Numbered from the stretch's first letter, positions 37,842-47,596 are shown. The stretch is 64,000 nucleotides of DNA from Christensenella timonensis (GCF_900087015.1 NZ_FLKP01000002.1:1-64000), one strand, 5' to 3'. Translations and numbers: made by a program. Notes: a model not told the origin generated them from the letters alone.

Positions 37842-39661
37842 CGTTTTCCCTGCACAAATCCACAGCTTTTCTGAAGCCCGCAGGCGCTGCACGCGATCCT
37901 GCATTCAGGCGTCACCTGTCCTTCATAGGCCTTTGCACGTTCCCTTTTCAAAAATGCCGGGTCAATGCCGAAGTCGATGTGCGCAAAGGGCATGGCCTCG
38001 CCCATGTCGCGCCGGCGGCAGGCATAGAACGCCGGATCGATCCCGTCCTTTTCAAAGGCCTCCATATAGCGCTCAAACGAAAAATGTTCGTGCCATGCGT
38101 CGAATACCGCGCCGTTTTTGTACGCGTCCAGCAAGACCGGCGCAAGCCTGCGGTCGCCGCGGGCAAACACGCCCTCCAAAAAACTTAAGGGTGCATCGTG
38201 GTAATTGAATTTCACGCCCTTGATCTTCAGCTTCTCCCGCAGGTACTGTTGCTTTTGCCGCAATGTTTCGATATCGTCCATCGCCTCCCACACGAAAGGC
38301 GTGCACGGCTTTGGTACAAAGCACGATGCCGATACCGTGATCCCGATCATACCGCGCCGCGATTCCTTGGGTACGGTATAATATGCTTCGCGTATTTCAC
38401 GTACCAGGCCCGCGATCCCGTCAAGGTCTTCGTATGTTTCCGTCGGCAGCCCGATCATAAAATACAGCTTGACCGTGTTGACGCCCGACGAAAACGCGCG
38501 CGTCACCGTCCGGATGATATCCTCATGCCTGATATTTTTATTGATCACATCCCGCAGGCGCTGCGTTCCCGCCTCGGGCGCAAAGGTCAACCCCGTTTTA
38601 CGCACCTGCTGCAACTGGTTCGCAAAATCTTTTTCAAAGCTGTCGATGCGCAGGGAGGGCAGGGAAACGGACACCCGCTGCTGCGCAAACTCGTCGATCA
38701 GTCCGCCCACCAGCTCGTCGATCTGCGAATAGTCCCCGGACGACAGGGACGACAGCGAGATCTCGTCGTATCCCGTCGATGCAATGACTGCCCGGGCGTT
38801 TTCCATTACCGTTTCCGCTTTCCGCTCGCGCACCGGCCGCATGGTAAACCCCGCCTGGCAAAACCGGCAGCCGCGTGGGCAGCCGCGCATGATCTCCAGT
38901 ACGCAGCGGTCGTGTACCGTATTGATATACGGGAGAACCGGCCTTTTGACCGTACGCTCCTTGTCAAAATCGTCGATGGTACGCTTTTTTACCACTGCCG
39001 GGACGCCTTCTTGCGCCACAACCGCCGCGACTGTCCCATCTTCGTTATACTCGGTATGGTAAAAAGCCGGTACATAAATCCCCTCGATCCGTGCCGCTTC
39101 CTTTAAAAACGCATGCCGCACAAAGCCCTGCCTTTTGTGCTTTGCGTAAAGCGCACATAGCTCGCGCACCAACTCTTCCGATTCCCCGATCGCAAACAAA
39201 TCGAAAAAATCCGCGACCGGCTCCGGGTTAATGGCGCACGCGCCGCCGCCCAGAACGAGCGGGTCGCTGTCGCAGCGCTCCCGCGCAAGCAGCGGGATAT
39301 CCCCCAGGTCAAGCATCGCAAGCACATTGGAATAACACATTTCGTAGGACAAATTGATGCCCACGATATCAAAATCGCAAAGCGGTTTCCCCGTTTCCAG
39401 CGAGCGCAGCACCTCCCCGCCCTTACGCATTTCGCCGAGCATATCCACCCATGGGCAAAAGGCACGCTGCGCATAAACGCCGTCTATGTCGTTCAATACT
39501 TCATACAAAATATTAAGGCCGAGATGGCTCATCCCTACTTCGTAAGTGTCGGCAAAGCACAGTGCGAAATTTACATCCATTTTTTCCGGATCTTTTACGA
39601 CACTATTCAGTTCCCCGCCGGTGTACCGCGCGGGTTTTTCCACCCTATCCAGTAAACTCAA
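37838..39661 (-). CDS. TIGR03960-family B12-binding-domain radical SAM protein
   Basis: 607 residues. The N-terminal part (VNFALCFADTYEVGMSHLGL, then a B12-binding-like fold) precedes a radical SAM core with the cluster motif RGCPRGCRFCQAG (CxxxCxxC). Downstream are SLSSGDYSQIDELVGG and TFAPEAGTQRLRDVINK, and a C-terminal CSACGLQKSC cysteine group. The substrate is unknown. It is coupled to the DUF2344 gene and 12 bases after rodA. Confidence 0.9.
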   Translation of the reverse strand: MSLLDRVEKPARYTGGELNSVVKDPEKMDVNFALCFADTYEVGMSHLGLNILYEVLNDIDGVYAQRAFCPWVDMLGEMRKGGEVLRSLETGKPLCDFDIVGINLSYEMCYSNVLAMLDLGDIPLLARERCDSDPLVLGGGACAINPEPVADFFDLFAIGESEELVRELCALYAKHKRQGFVRHAFLKEAARIEGIYVPAFYHTEYNEDGTVAAVVAQEGVPAVVKKRTIDDFDKERTVKRPVLPYINTVHDRCVLEIMRGCPRGCRFCQAGFTMRPVRERKAETVMENARAVIASTGYDEISLSSLSSGDYSQIDELVGGLIDEFAQQRVSVSLPSLRIDSFEKDFANQLQQVRKTGLTFAPEAGTQRLRDVINKNIRHEDIIRTVTRAFSSGVNTVKLYFMIGLPTETYEDLDGIAGLVREIREAYYTVPKESRRGMIGITVSASCFVPKPCTPFVWEAMDDIETLRQKQQYLREKLKIKGVKFNYHDAPLSFLEGVFARGDRRLAPVLLDAYKNGAVFDAWHEHFSFERYMEAFEKDGIDPAFYACRRRDMGEAMPFAHIDFGIDPAFLKRERAKAYEGQVTPECRIACSACGLQKSCGFVQGKR

Positions 39662-39673
39662 TCCGTTCTCCTT

Positions 39674-40861
39674 CTATTGTCCCTGCCACCGCTGGCGGCG
39701 CATATCCACACTCAGTACGAACCCAAAAGCGATGCAGTTCAGGATCATGCTTGAACCGCCCGACGAGAAAAACGGAAGCGGAATACCCGTAACGGGCAGC
39801 AGCCCGATGTTCATACCGATGTTTTCCACCACATGGAACAGCGTCATCGCCGCTACGCCGATGATGATATAGGCCCCAAAATCGTCCTTTGCACGCAGCG
39901 AAAGCATAAACGTGCGCGAAACCAGCAGGAAATATAAGATAATCAGTACCAGTCCGCCCAAAAAGCCAAACGCTTCCACCGTCACGGCGAAAATAAAGTC
40001 GTTGTTACTGAAAGGCACATACCCCAGTTGCGAAAGCGAACCGGGCGTAAACAAACCCTTTCCAAAGAATCCGCCCGAACCGATGGCCAGCTTTGCCTGA
40101 TCCATCTGCAATGTGGCATCCGCGCTTTGTACGGTCTCCGATTCCGGCCGGAAAAACGCCAATATCCTCGTCCACTGGTAATTTCCCGCATCGTTCGCGA
40201 TGTATACAAGATATATGCCGACCGCGGCTCCCACGATGCCGATCAGGATCAGCCACACCTTCCAGCTCGTCTTGGCCATGAACAGCATCACGGCAAAGGT
40301 GATGACATAGACCATCGCCGTCCCCATGTCCGGCTGTATCACGATCAATGCCACCGGGATCGCCAGCCGCCAGAGGGCCGGGAACACATCCTTAAAGCTT
40401 TGTATCCCGTTTTCGTTCCCTTCCGTTTTATCGGAGAGCAGCTTGGCCAGCACGATGATCATCAATATCTTACATACTTCGGCGGGCTGGAAGCCCCGGC
40501 TGCCGATCATGAACCAGCCGACCGTTCCATTTTGCTTGCTGCCCAGGAAATAGACCGCGACCAACAGCGCGACCACCGCCCAATAGATCCAGTCCGTCAG
40601 GTGCGCAAGCGTATGGTAATCGACCAGCATGACCAAAAACATCAAAACAAGGCCGATCCCAAAGAACACGAGCTGCCAGAGCGCCGCACTCAAATCAAGG
40701 TTTGCAAAAAATTCCGCAAAGCCCTGCTCGTCCCCGGTAAACGGGCTCGCCGTTGCGTTGATAATGGAAAGCAGGCTGTACCCCACCAGGATGAAAATTA
40801 TCACCACCAGCAGCCAGTCCACGAACTTCCACATGTTTTTGTTGATGATCGAACCTTTCAT
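39674..40861 (-). CDS. rodA: Rod-shape SEDS protein RodA (peptidoglycan polymerase)
   Basis: 395 residues with about ten transmembrane helices. SEDS motifs are NGTVGWFMIGSRGFQPAEVCK, QPDMGTAMVY, and the C-terminal GLLPVTGIPLPFFSSGGSS. It polymerises glycan strands with PBP2 (mrdA, 2 kb upstream in the same block). RodA rather than FtsW is chosen because of the min-mrdA-mre neighbourhood. Confidence 0.9.
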   Translation of the reverse strand: MKGSIINKNMWKFVDWLLVVIIFILVGYSLLSIINATASPFTGDEQGFAEFFANLDLSAALWQLVFFGIGLVLMFLVMLVDYHTLAHLTDWIYWAVVALLVAVYFLGSKQNGTVGWFMIGSRGFQPAEVCKILMIIVLAKLLSDKTEGNENGIQSFKDVFPALWRLAIPVALIVIQPDMGTAMVYVITFAVMLFMAKTSWKVWLILIGIVGAAVGIYLVYIANDAGNYQWTRILAFFRPESETVQSADATLQMDQAKLAIGSGGFFGKGLFTPGSLSQLGYVPFSNNDFIFAVTVEAFGFLGGLVLIILYFLLVSRTFMLSLRAKDDFGAYIIIGVAAMTLFHVVENIGMNIGLLPVTGIPLPFFSSGGSSMILNCIAFGFVLSVDMRRQRWQGQ

Positions 40862-40877
40862 ATTTCCCCTTTGTTTA

Positions 40878-40911
40878 CAAAAAGACCGCGCACGCAGGCG
40901 CGGGCTTTTTT
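40878..40911 (-). terminator. Hairpin terminator between minE and rodA
   Basis: CCGCGC / GCGCGG arms (40886-40891, 40898-40903) with flanking A and T tracts, 28 bases after the minE stop. It may only attenuate, because rodA starts right after it. Confidence 0.75.
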
Positions 40912-40938
40912 GACATCAGTATCGATTTTGCAGGCAGG

Positions 40939-41226
40939 CTATCTGCCGCTGTTTTTCACCATCTGCTTGATTTTCTTGATCGGAATGTTCATTGCAAGCT
41001 GCGATGAGATCCCTTCTTCCTCTTCATTCTGTACATTCTTGAAGTCGATGGCGAATTCCGATTCGTCGATCTCCACATATTTGGAGATCACCTGCATGAT
41101 ATCGCGCTTGATCATATCGATCATATCGTCGTTGGACGTCGTGCCCGCCCGGTCGTAAATAAGAACCAGCTTCAGCCTGTCCTTTGCGACCTGGCTGCTT
41201 TTCTTTCGATTAAAAAACCATCCCAT
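40939..41226 (-). CDS. minE: Cell division topological specificity factor MinE
   Basis: 95 residues. The N-terminal MinD-interacting part (FNRKKSSQVAKDRLKLVLIYDRA) and the topological domain (MIDMIKRDIMQVISKYVEID) are recognisable. MinE drives MinCD oscillation. Its presence indicates an oscillating Min system, as in many Clostridia, rather than the DivIVA-based one. It follows minD by 15 bases. Confidence 0.92.
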   Translation of the reverse strand: MGWFFNRKKSSQVAKDRLKLVLIYDRAGTTSNDDMIDMIKRDIMQVISKYVEIDESEFAIDFKNVQNEEEEGISSQLAMNIPIKKIKQMVKNSGR

Positions 41227-41241
41227 ATCAAAACCCCTCCG

Positions 41242-42033
41242 TTATTTCGAGAAGAGTCTCTTCAGTTTGCCAAAGAAACCAGATTTTTGCTCCAGATCGA
41301 GCATCGGCACGTCTTCGCCCATGATACGCCTGGTCACGTTGCGGTATGCTTCCCCCGCAAGCGAATTATTGTCCGTAACCGCCGGCTCGCCGAGGTTCGA
41401 GGAGCGAAAGATCATTTCGTCCTCCGGGATCACGCCAATGAGGTCTATCCCCAAAATTTCCAGTGTATCGTCAATCGCCAGCATATCCCCTTTGCGTACA
41501 AGGTCGGGGCGCAGGCGGTTAATGAGCAGCCGCGCGTCGTCCACACCGCTCGCGGACAGCAGCCCGATGATCCTGTCTGCGTCGCGTACGGAGGAGACCT
41601 CCGGTACCGTCACAACAATGGCCGATTTCGCGCCCGCTACGGCATTTTTGAACCCGCGCTCAATGCCTGCCGGACAGTCGATCAGCACATAATCGAATTC
41701 TTTTTCCAGATCCGAGATCAATTCCTTCATCTGCTCGGGCGTCACGGCCATTTTGTTCCTGGTCTGCGCCGCGGGCAAAAGGTATAATCCCTCGTAGCGT
41801 TTATCCTTGATCAATGCCTGTTTTAACTTGCACGTCCCTTCGACCACGTCCACCAGGTCGTATACGATCCGGTTTTCAAGCCCAAGTACCACGTCTAAGT
41901 TCCTAAGGCCGATATCCGTATCCACAAGCACGACCTTTTTCCCCTGCATTGCAAGGCCGGTTCCAAGGTTTGCCGTAGAAGTTGTTTTCCCTACGCCGCC
42001 TTTACCGGATGTAATGACAATCACATTTTCCAT
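41242..42033 (-). CDS. minD: Septum site-determining ATPase MinD
   Basis: 263 residues. The deviant Walker A is SGKGGVGKTTST (residues 9-20) and switch regions include VLVDTDIGLRNLD and IDCPAGIERGF. A C-terminal amphipathic membrane-targeting helix (SGFFGKLKRLFSK) is present. It recruits MinC and MinE to the membrane. Confidence 0.96.
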   Translation of the reverse strand: MENVIVITSGKGGVGKTTSTANLGTGLAMQGKKVVLVDTDIGLRNLDVVLGLENRIVYDLVDVVEGTCKLKQALIKDKRYEGLYLLPAAQTRNKMAVTPEQMKELISDLEKEFDYVLIDCPAGIERGFKNAVAGAKSAIVVTVPEVSSVRDADRIIGLLSASGVDDARLLINRLRPDLVRKGDMLAIDDTLEILGIDLIGVIPEDEMIFRSSNLGEPAVTDNNSLAGEAYRNVTRRIMGEDVPMLDLEQKSGFFGKLKRLFSK

Positions 42034-42089
42034 TCATTTTCCCTCGCCAAACTAATAATATATGATCATTCCGAATTGAATACCTGATC

Positions 42090-42794
42090 CTACCGCAGGC
42101 TGACCGGGCGGATGACCACTTTGCCTTCCTTCAGCTCTGCGATTTCCGCGTCCTCCACGTCCTCCCTTTCGTTGGGGAAGGTAACGACCCTGCCTGAAAG
42201 CCGCAGCTGCTTGGGGCACATGTTAAGCGCCGCCACGCATACGTCCGTCCTGCCCGAGCAGCCCGCATGCGCGAGGCCCGAAAGCCGTCCGAATACCGCA
42301 ATGCTTCCCCCGGCGATCACTTCCGCCCCGGGGTTCACATCCCCGATGACCACGATATCGCCCTCACATTCGATCCTCTGCCCCGAGCGGATCGTATTGT
42401 TGATAAAGATCGACTGTGCGTCAAAGTAAGAATTGGAAACAAGGTCGACCTCGTCTAAATATTCATCCTTTTTCTTGATGCTTTGGGCCTTGCCGTTCCC
42501 CGGCGCCGGGCGCTCGATCTTGAGCTCCGCTTCGCGCATCATGTCCGCTTCGTCCCCAAAGAGCACATCGCGGATGCCAAAATCCATCACAAACACACGC
42601 TTGATTTCCCTGCGCTGCGCATCGGATATCTGCTTTCCGCGGATCACGACCTTTGTGTCGCTGTCGCGGAAAAACTCCTTGTTCTTCTTGAGCTTCACCA
42701 TCAGTTCTTCACGCAGCACAGGATAGGTAGACTTTTCGTCCAGGTAGATTTCCAGTCCGTCTTCTTTGCCTTTGATTGTCACGATACTCTGCAT
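42090..42794 (-). CDS. minC: Septum formation inhibitor MinC
   Basis: 234 residues from ATG 42794. The N-terminal domain includes KKNKEFFRDSDTKVVIRGKQ. The C-terminal beta-helix domain (QSIFINNTIRSGQRIECEGDIVVIGDVNPGAEVIAGGSI) binds MinD and FtsZ polymers. Followed by minD after 56 bases. Confidence 0.93.
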   Translation of the reverse strand: MQSIVTIKGKEDGLEIYLDEKSTYPVLREELMVKLKKNKEFFRDSDTKVVIRGKQISDAQRREIKRVFVMDFGIRDVLFGDEADMMREAELKIERPAPGNGKAQSIKKKDEYLDEVDLVSNSYFDAQSIFINNTIRSGQRIECEGDIVVIGDVNPGAEVIAGGSIAVFGRLSGLAHAGCSGRTDVCVAALNMCPKQLRLSGRVVTFPNEREDVEDAEIAELKEGKVVIRPVSLR

Positions 42795-42888
42795 TGCTAA
42801 CCTCCGTGCCGCCCTTATGGGAAAGCTGTTTTCACCTATTACCACGCCATATATTATACATGAATATAGAATCCATAGCAAATTCTTT

Positions 42889-45444
42889 TTAAAGCACGAT
42901 CTGGTTCACCGAAGGCACAGATTCCGTCTCCGGTGTTCCTTCTACCTCCAAGCCGTCCAGGTAATATTCGATCACGTCTTTTGCGGCAGGCGCTGCGCTC
43001 GCGCCCGAGTACCCGTTGGGGATATAAGACACTACGACGATCTGCGGATCATCGTATGGCGCAAAGGCCACGAACCATGCGTTGTTCTCCAGCTCGATCT
43101 CCGAAACCTGACCCGTTCCCGTTTTGCCGCCGATCATCTTCAGGTACTTCCAGTCCGTCCCGTCGTCATTCTTGAAAGCCTCGCGCGCGCCGCCGTATTC
43201 GTCGTCGCTTACCACGTCCTGCATACCCTTTTTGATCGTGGCAAAATACTCCTCCGGCGCGTCGATCTGGTTATAGACCTCCGGCTGGACTTCTTCGATC
43301 ACGTTGCCGTCCTGATCCACCACGCTGTCGACAATATGTGCATTATACACCGTTCCCCCATTGACGAGCGAAGAGATGTACCGCGCTACCGCGATCGGCG
43401 TGAGCGTCGTAAAGTTCGTACCGATCCCTGCTGTAATCGTTTCATTCGGATTCCATTTCAGCTGTTGGAGAGACTGGTTGATCTCATTGTGCCAACCGCG
43501 GTTCCTCGACGTTCTCGCTGTAATATCGAGTTCTTCAAACAACACCGTCGTAATCTGCTCACCCAGCTTAAGGTTGCCTTCTTCCGCAAGGGCGGGCGCC
43601 ACAAGGGCCATCAGCTTATCCGTTGTTGCCGTGATCTGCTCTTCCGTATAGGTCACGCCCAGTTCGGTTCCGTAATTTTCCAGATAACCCATGATCTGCG
43701 AGCGCACCAGCGACGGAAGGGATGTTTTCTGTTCATTCAACGGCTTTGTCGGGTCGTAAAGTACATCCTGGTTACCGATCTGGCCGACCGCCTCGCCCGT
43801 GAGTTCGATATTCGTCGGCTTGGTCAAGCCGAAATTCTCCCCCCATTTGACGACGTTGTCGATGCCCATGTTGTCCGCTACCGTATAGAAAAAGTAGTTG
43901 CAGCTTTGCGCGATCGCAAGCTCTAAATCAAGCCCCGCATGCTTGGACAGGTTATATTCGCTGATCCAGCACGACGGCACATGGCCGATATAGTTTTCGC
44001 TTACATACTTTGTGTATTCCTTCTGGCAGTCGATGTGCGTATCCAGCGTGACCGCGCCCTCCATCAGGCCGCCCATCGCCGTGACCAGTTTGAAGATAGA
44101 GCCCGGGATCCCCTTCGAGGAGATCGCCTTGTTGAAAAGCGGCGTGCCCGGGTCGTTGCTCAATTCTTCCATCGCTTCCGTCGATATCCCGTTCGTAAAC
44201 AGGTTCGCATCGTAAGACGGATAATTGGCCATGGCCAGCACGTCTCCCGTCTTGGCGTCCATCACCACAAGCGCGCCGGATTTTGCCAGGTTCAGCTTGT
44301 CGAAATTCGTTTCCTGTCCCTCTTTTAAGGTACGCTTATCAAGTTCCGTATCGTACGACTCGCGCTTTTTGGCCTGTTCTTCGGTCGTGGGATTATAGTA
44401 CATGTCGTATTGCTTCTGGTAAACCTCTTCGACATTTGCCTTGATCGCTTTTTCCGCAGCCATCTGCAGCTGCAGGTCGACCGTCAGCCGTACGTCGTAC
44501 CCTTGCTTGGGCGGCGTATACGAAAGCTCCTGGATGACCTTGCCCTTGCTGTTGACCTCCACCTGGCGCGTTCCCTGTTTTTCGGTGGAATTGCCCGTCA
44601 GGTATTGCTCCATCGTACTTTCGAGGCCCGTCGTACCGATCAGGTCGTCCGGGGAATATCCTTTGGCCTTGTATTCTGCCACTGTCTCGTTGTCATTCAT
44701 TTTTCCCATGTATCCGAGAAGTACGGCCATGACGTCGTCCTTCGGGTAGATACGCGTCGCGCTCTCGGCGATCTCGATCCCTTCCAGGTCGTCCGAATGT
44801 CCCTCCAGCACCGATACCAGGTTCATATCCACATTTTTGCAGATCGTGACCGGGACATAGGCAACGTAAGACGAAAGCTGTACCTCCTGCCAGATAGACA
44901 GCAGCTTACGCGCCTGTTCATACGTATATTCTTCGGGAATGCGGTACCTGCTGCGCAGGTCTCGGTAAATGACGTCCGGAGTCGCCGTTTTGGACACAAA
45001 CATATTCGTACGCCAATCCGATTCGCGCTTGCTAAACGCCTCCACATCCGTCACGCCAAAATCGAACGCAAACGTGCCGTCGTCTTGCCGCTTGATGGAA
45101 AACGTATCGATCGTACTGCCTCCGTTCTCTTCGATCAGTGCGATCGCGCGAATCAATATATCGGTATAATATGCTTTATCTGTGGATGTATTTTTGGACG
45201 GATCCTTGGTGAATTGAATGTCATAACTGCTCTGGTCGTAGGCAAGCGGAATCCCCGTAGCGTCGGTGATCTGGCCGCGCGCCCCCTTTAAAGGAAGGGT
45301 ACGGACCTTCTTGTCCTCCGACTGCGTTGTGAGCGCACCGCCCTGCACGAGCGTCAGGTTTCCAAGGCCCACCATCAGCATCACAAAAAGCAATGCCACA
45401 ACGGTAAAACTTATAAAAAATCTATTTTTTAACTTTTTTAACAT
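42889..45444 (-). CDS. mrdA: Penicillin-binding protein 2 (elongation transpeptidase)
   Basis: 851 residues, a class B PBP for side-wall synthesis. One N-terminal membrane anchor (about 8-28), the PBP dimer region, then the transpeptidase with SxxK in GIPGSIFKLVTAMGG, SxN as QSCNYFF and the KTGTGQ triad. It is longer than the typical 600-700 residues, with acidic/Gln-rich insertions (such as NPTTEEQAKKRESYD) as in other Clostridia. It works with RodA and MreCD. Confidence 0.93.
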   Translation of the reverse strand: MLKKLKNRFFISFTVVALLFVMLMVGLGNLTLVQGGALTTQSEDKKVRTLPLKGARGQITDATGIPLAYDQSSYDIQFTKDPSKNTSTDKAYYTDILIRAIALIEENGGSTIDTFSIKRQDDGTFAFDFGVTDVEAFSKRESDWRTNMFVSKTATPDVIYRDLRSRYRIPEEYTYEQARKLLSIWQEVQLSSYVAYVPVTICKNVDMNLVSVLEGHSDDLEGIEIAESATRIYPKDDVMAVLLGYMGKMNDNETVAEYKAKGYSPDDLIGTTGLESTMEQYLTGNSTEKQGTRQVEVNSKGKVIQELSYTPPKQGYDVRLTVDLQLQMAAEKAIKANVEEVYQKQYDMYYNPTTEEQAKKRESYDTELDKRTLKEGQETNFDKLNLAKSGALVVMDAKTGDVLAMANYPSYDANLFTNGISTEAMEELSNDPGTPLFNKAISSKGIPGSIFKLVTAMGGLMEGAVTLDTHIDCQKEYTKYVSENYIGHVPSCWISEYNLSKHAGLDLELAIAQSCNYFFYTVADNMGIDNVVKWGENFGLTKPTNIELTGEAVGQIGNQDVLYDPTKPLNEQKTSLPSLVRSQIMGYLENYGTELGVTYTEEQITATTDKLMALVAPALAEEGNLKLGEQITTVLFEELDITARTSRNRGWHNEINQSLQQLKWNPNETITAGIGTNFTTLTPIAVARYISSLVNGGTVYNAHIVDSVVDQDGNVIEEVQPEVYNQIDAPEEYFATIKKGMQDVVSDDEYGGAREAFKNDDGTDWKYLKMIGGKTGTGQVSEIELENNAWFVAFAPYDDPQIVVVSYIPNGYSGASAAPAAKDVIEYYLDGLEVEGTPETESVPSVNQIVL

Positions 45445-45483
45445 GGTCTCCTCTTATATCTTACGTGGTACAAGCGATATCTT

Positions 45484-46008
45484 TTAGATATCATCAAAAT
45501 GGTACGCCGCACGCGGGCGCATCCAGCCTAATTTCATGAGCCGGGAAATCAGCCAGTAAGCTATGAACATCAGCCCTCCCGTCAGGATCGCCGACGGCAG
45601 GATATTGTATACCAGCATCACCGGCATCGAAAAGCGCGCGCTCTGGATGAATACCAGCAGCGCCATCAGCAGTTCCTTTATGATATAGCCGCCTGCCCCC
45701 ACCACGAACAGGTAAAGTACGTTGAAGCGCCCCGCCTTGCGGAAGAACATCACCACAAGCGCGGTCGTCACCGTATAACAGAGGGCATATGTGCCCCATA
45801 TCGTAGAATACATGATGTCCATCAGCAGCCCTGAAGCCGCTGCAAATATGATGGGCATGCTGCTCTTTTCCGCAACCGCAAAGCTCAATGCCATCAGGAG
45901 GATCAGGTCGATCTGCAGCGGGATATCGGCAACGCTGATGTCACGCAGCAAAGAGCCGGACAAAAGCACGCCAAAAACGCCCATTATGGTAAGCACTACA
46001 TATCTCAT
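45484..46008 (-). CDS. mreD: Rod shape-determining protein MreD
   Basis: 174 residues with about five hydrophobic helices, such as LILLMALSFAVAEKSSMPII and a C-terminal AILTGGLMFIAYWLISRLM. MreD is weakly conserved, and the assignment rests on topology, length and its place between mreC and mrdA. Confidence 0.88.
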   Translation of the reverse strand: MRYVVLTIMGVFGVLLSGSLLRDISVADIPLQIDLILLMALSFAVAEKSSMPIIFAAASGLLMDIMYSTIWGTYALCYTVTTALVVMFFRKAGRFNVLYLFVVGAGGYIIKELLMALLVFIQSARFSMPVMLVYNILPSAILTGGLMFIAYWLISRLMKLGWMRPRAAYHFDDI

Positions 46009-46014
46009 ACGCCG

Positions 46015-46968
46015 TTACCCTGTAACTTCGCCCGAAGCCGCAGGGCTTTCGCTTGCCCCCGGCCCGGGCGTTGAGCTCGGCTCGGGCTGGGCGGCCTGCC
46101 CGCTTCCCGATGTTTCGTTTGCCGTACTGCCCCCCGTCGCCTCTCCGTCGACCGCGACGACCACAAAAACTTCTTCCAGCCTGCGGAAATCCACCGCGGC
46201 CTTGATTTTTACATTGACGCCCGTGCTGCCCGCCTGCGAAGCGCTTTCCACCGTTCCGACCAAAAGTCCCTTGGGGTATATCCCATCGAGCCCCGACGTC
46301 AGCACTTTATCCCCCTCGATCACATCCGAATCCAGCGGGAGGTAATTGATATATAACGATGCATCCAGCGAATCCTGCGAGATACTTCCCTTGACCACAC
46401 CGTATTCCCGCGTTCTTTCCATGATCGACGGGACATTGCTCCGGCCGTCGATCACAGCCATGACCTTCGCCCAGTTGAGCCCCACTTCTTCCACACGGCC
46501 GACCAGCCCGTCCGCCGTGATCACGGGCATATCCTTGGCGATCCCGTCATTGATGCCCAGGTCGATCGTAAATACATCAAACCAGTTGCCCGGGTTTTTG
46601 CCGATGATCGTCGCCACCTTGAGTTCCTGCGCCGTATTCTTCTGTTTATAATCGAGCATTTCCTTTAAGCGTTCGTTCTGCGCCTTCATCTCGTCATAGT
46701 CGTTCATCTGCCCCTTAATGGTCTGGAGCTCCGAATCCAGCTTTTGCTTTTCACTCGCTACATCGCCGCTGTTAAAAACGTTGTCAAAAAACTCACCGAC
46801 CGAATCGGATATCTGGTAAAAGAATTTCTGTACGGGAACAAAAGCGCCGCCTACTACATTTGCGCCGTCCGCCGCTTTATTGCCTGTGCCTGTCGCCACC
46901 ATCAGGATGATCAGGATCACCACCACAACGATCGTAACGACAAGCGGTTTGTTTCTCAAGAAGCCCAC
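46015..46968 (-). CDS. mreC: Rod shape-determining protein MreC
   Basis: 317 residues from GTG 46968, with GGAAGG ten bases upstream; an upstream ATG (47037) would add an unlikely 23-residue leader. One transmembrane helix (about 8-28), a coiled coil (SEKQKLDSELQTIKGQMNDYDEMK), then two beta domains (VATIIGKNPGNWFDVFTIDLG, GLVGRVEEVGLNWAKV). The Gly/Ser/Pro-rich C-terminus is likely unstructured. mreB is not adjacent. Confidence 0.92.
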   Translation of the reverse strand: MGFLRNKPLVVTIVVVVILIILMVATGTGNKAADGANVVGGAFVPVQKFFYQISDSVGEFFDNVFNSGDVASEKQKLDSELQTIKGQMNDYDEMKAQNERLKEMLDYKQKNTAQELKVATIIGKNPGNWFDVFTIDLGINDGIAKDMPVITADGLVGRVEEVGLNWAKVMAVIDGRSNVPSIMERTREYGVVKGSISQDSLDASLYINYLPLDSDVIEGDKVLTSGLDGIYPKGLLVGTVESASQAGSTGVNVKIKAAVDFRRLEEVFVVVAVDGEATGGSTANETSGSGQAAQPEPSSTPGPGASESPAASGEVTG

Positions 46969-47020
46969 AGGATAGCTACCTTCCCCATTGTTTTTGGCGC
47001 CATGCGCCGACTTTCTATAA

Positions 47021-47050
47021 ATTATATCACAATACATTACAGATTGTCAT
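47021..47050 (-). promoter_or_regulatory. Promoter of the mreCD-mrdA-min operon
   Basis: On the minus strand ATGACA (47045-47050), 18 bases, TATAAT (47021-47026). Confidence 0.6.
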
Positions 47051-47104
47051 GAAATAAGTAAACTTTTTGTAACACTTGCATTGTCCCAAAAAAGCCGTCA
47101 AAAA

Positions 47105-47123
47105 AACCGCTTTGCAAGCGGTT
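47105..47123 (-). terminator. Terminator after the 87-residue gene
   Basis: Arms AACCGCTT / AAGCGGTT with a 3-base loop, followed on the minus strand by T-rich sequence. It separates the small gene from the mreC promoter. Confidence 0.82.
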
Positions 47124-47144
47124 TTCATTTTCTTCCGTTCCCTT

Positions 47145-47408
47145 TCACTTTTTGATGAAAAACACATCTTCTTTCATTTTATCCGACAGGTATTTTGCCG
47201 CCTGCAGCGTATCCGCCATTTTTTCGCGCTCTTTTGTGATGTAATAGATCGCCTCTTCCCACTCCGGCAAGCTGTACCTTTCAGGCTGGATGTGCTTGAG
47301 CGCTTTTGCGATCATGGGATAAGCGCTGCGGTCCCTCAGTTCCGACAAATATGTGCAACCAGCCTGCTTTGCAAGCGTATCCAGCAAATCTTCGTTCTGT
47401 TTGCCCAT
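47145..47408 (-). CDS. Hypothetical protein, 87 residues
   Basis: Not recognised. The protein is mostly helical and charged (ALKHIQPERYSLPEWEEAIYYI, KEREKMADTLQAAKYLSDKM), with one cysteine near residue 18 and no signal peptide or membrane segment. It is credible as a gene because GGAGGTG lies 5 bases before the ATG and a terminator follows. Its upstream region is the 129-bp segment bounded by inverted repeats next to a serine recombinase, so its expression could depend on the orientation of that segment. Confidence 0.65.
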   Translation of the reverse strand: MGKQNEDLLDTLAKQAGCTYLSELRDRSAYPMIAKALKHIQPERYSLPEWEEAIYYITKEREKMADTLQAAKYLSDKMKEDVFFIKK

Positions 47409-47445
47409 ATTTTCACCTCCGGTTTTCGCCCTGCGTCCCGGTCAG

Positions 47446-47574
47446 AAAGGTAGACTTTTTTGGACACGGGATGAAGTATCGTATATACGGCCTGATCGAT
47501 CAAAAAGCGTACAAAAACACAATCGTTTTCATTGAATTTCAGTATAAATGAAATGGATAAAAAAGTCTACCTTT
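47446..47574. repeat. 129-bp segment bounded by perfect 16-bp inverted repeats (candidate invertible element or recombination site)
   Basis: AAAGGTAGACTTTTTT (47446-47461) and its exact reverse complement (47559-47574) enclose 97 bases. Each repeat is itself a near-dyad around AG (AAAGGT-AG-ACTTTT), as expected for a serine recombinase crossover site with an asymmetric 2-base core. Inside are two perfect palindromes, CGTATATACG (47480-47489) and TGATCGATCA (47493-47502), and a TTTCATT/AATGAAA dyad. A weak minus-strand promoter (TTGATC, 17 bases, GATACT) points at the 87-residue gene. A serine recombinase gene begins 22 bases away. The function is inferred. Confidence 0.6.
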
Positions 47575-47596
47575 TAAAGCAAAACGACATATAAAG

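Noticed and set aside
47446-47574. Complete insertion sequence
   Set aside because: Only 97 bases lie between the repeats, with no transposase, and no target duplication is visible at the edges.
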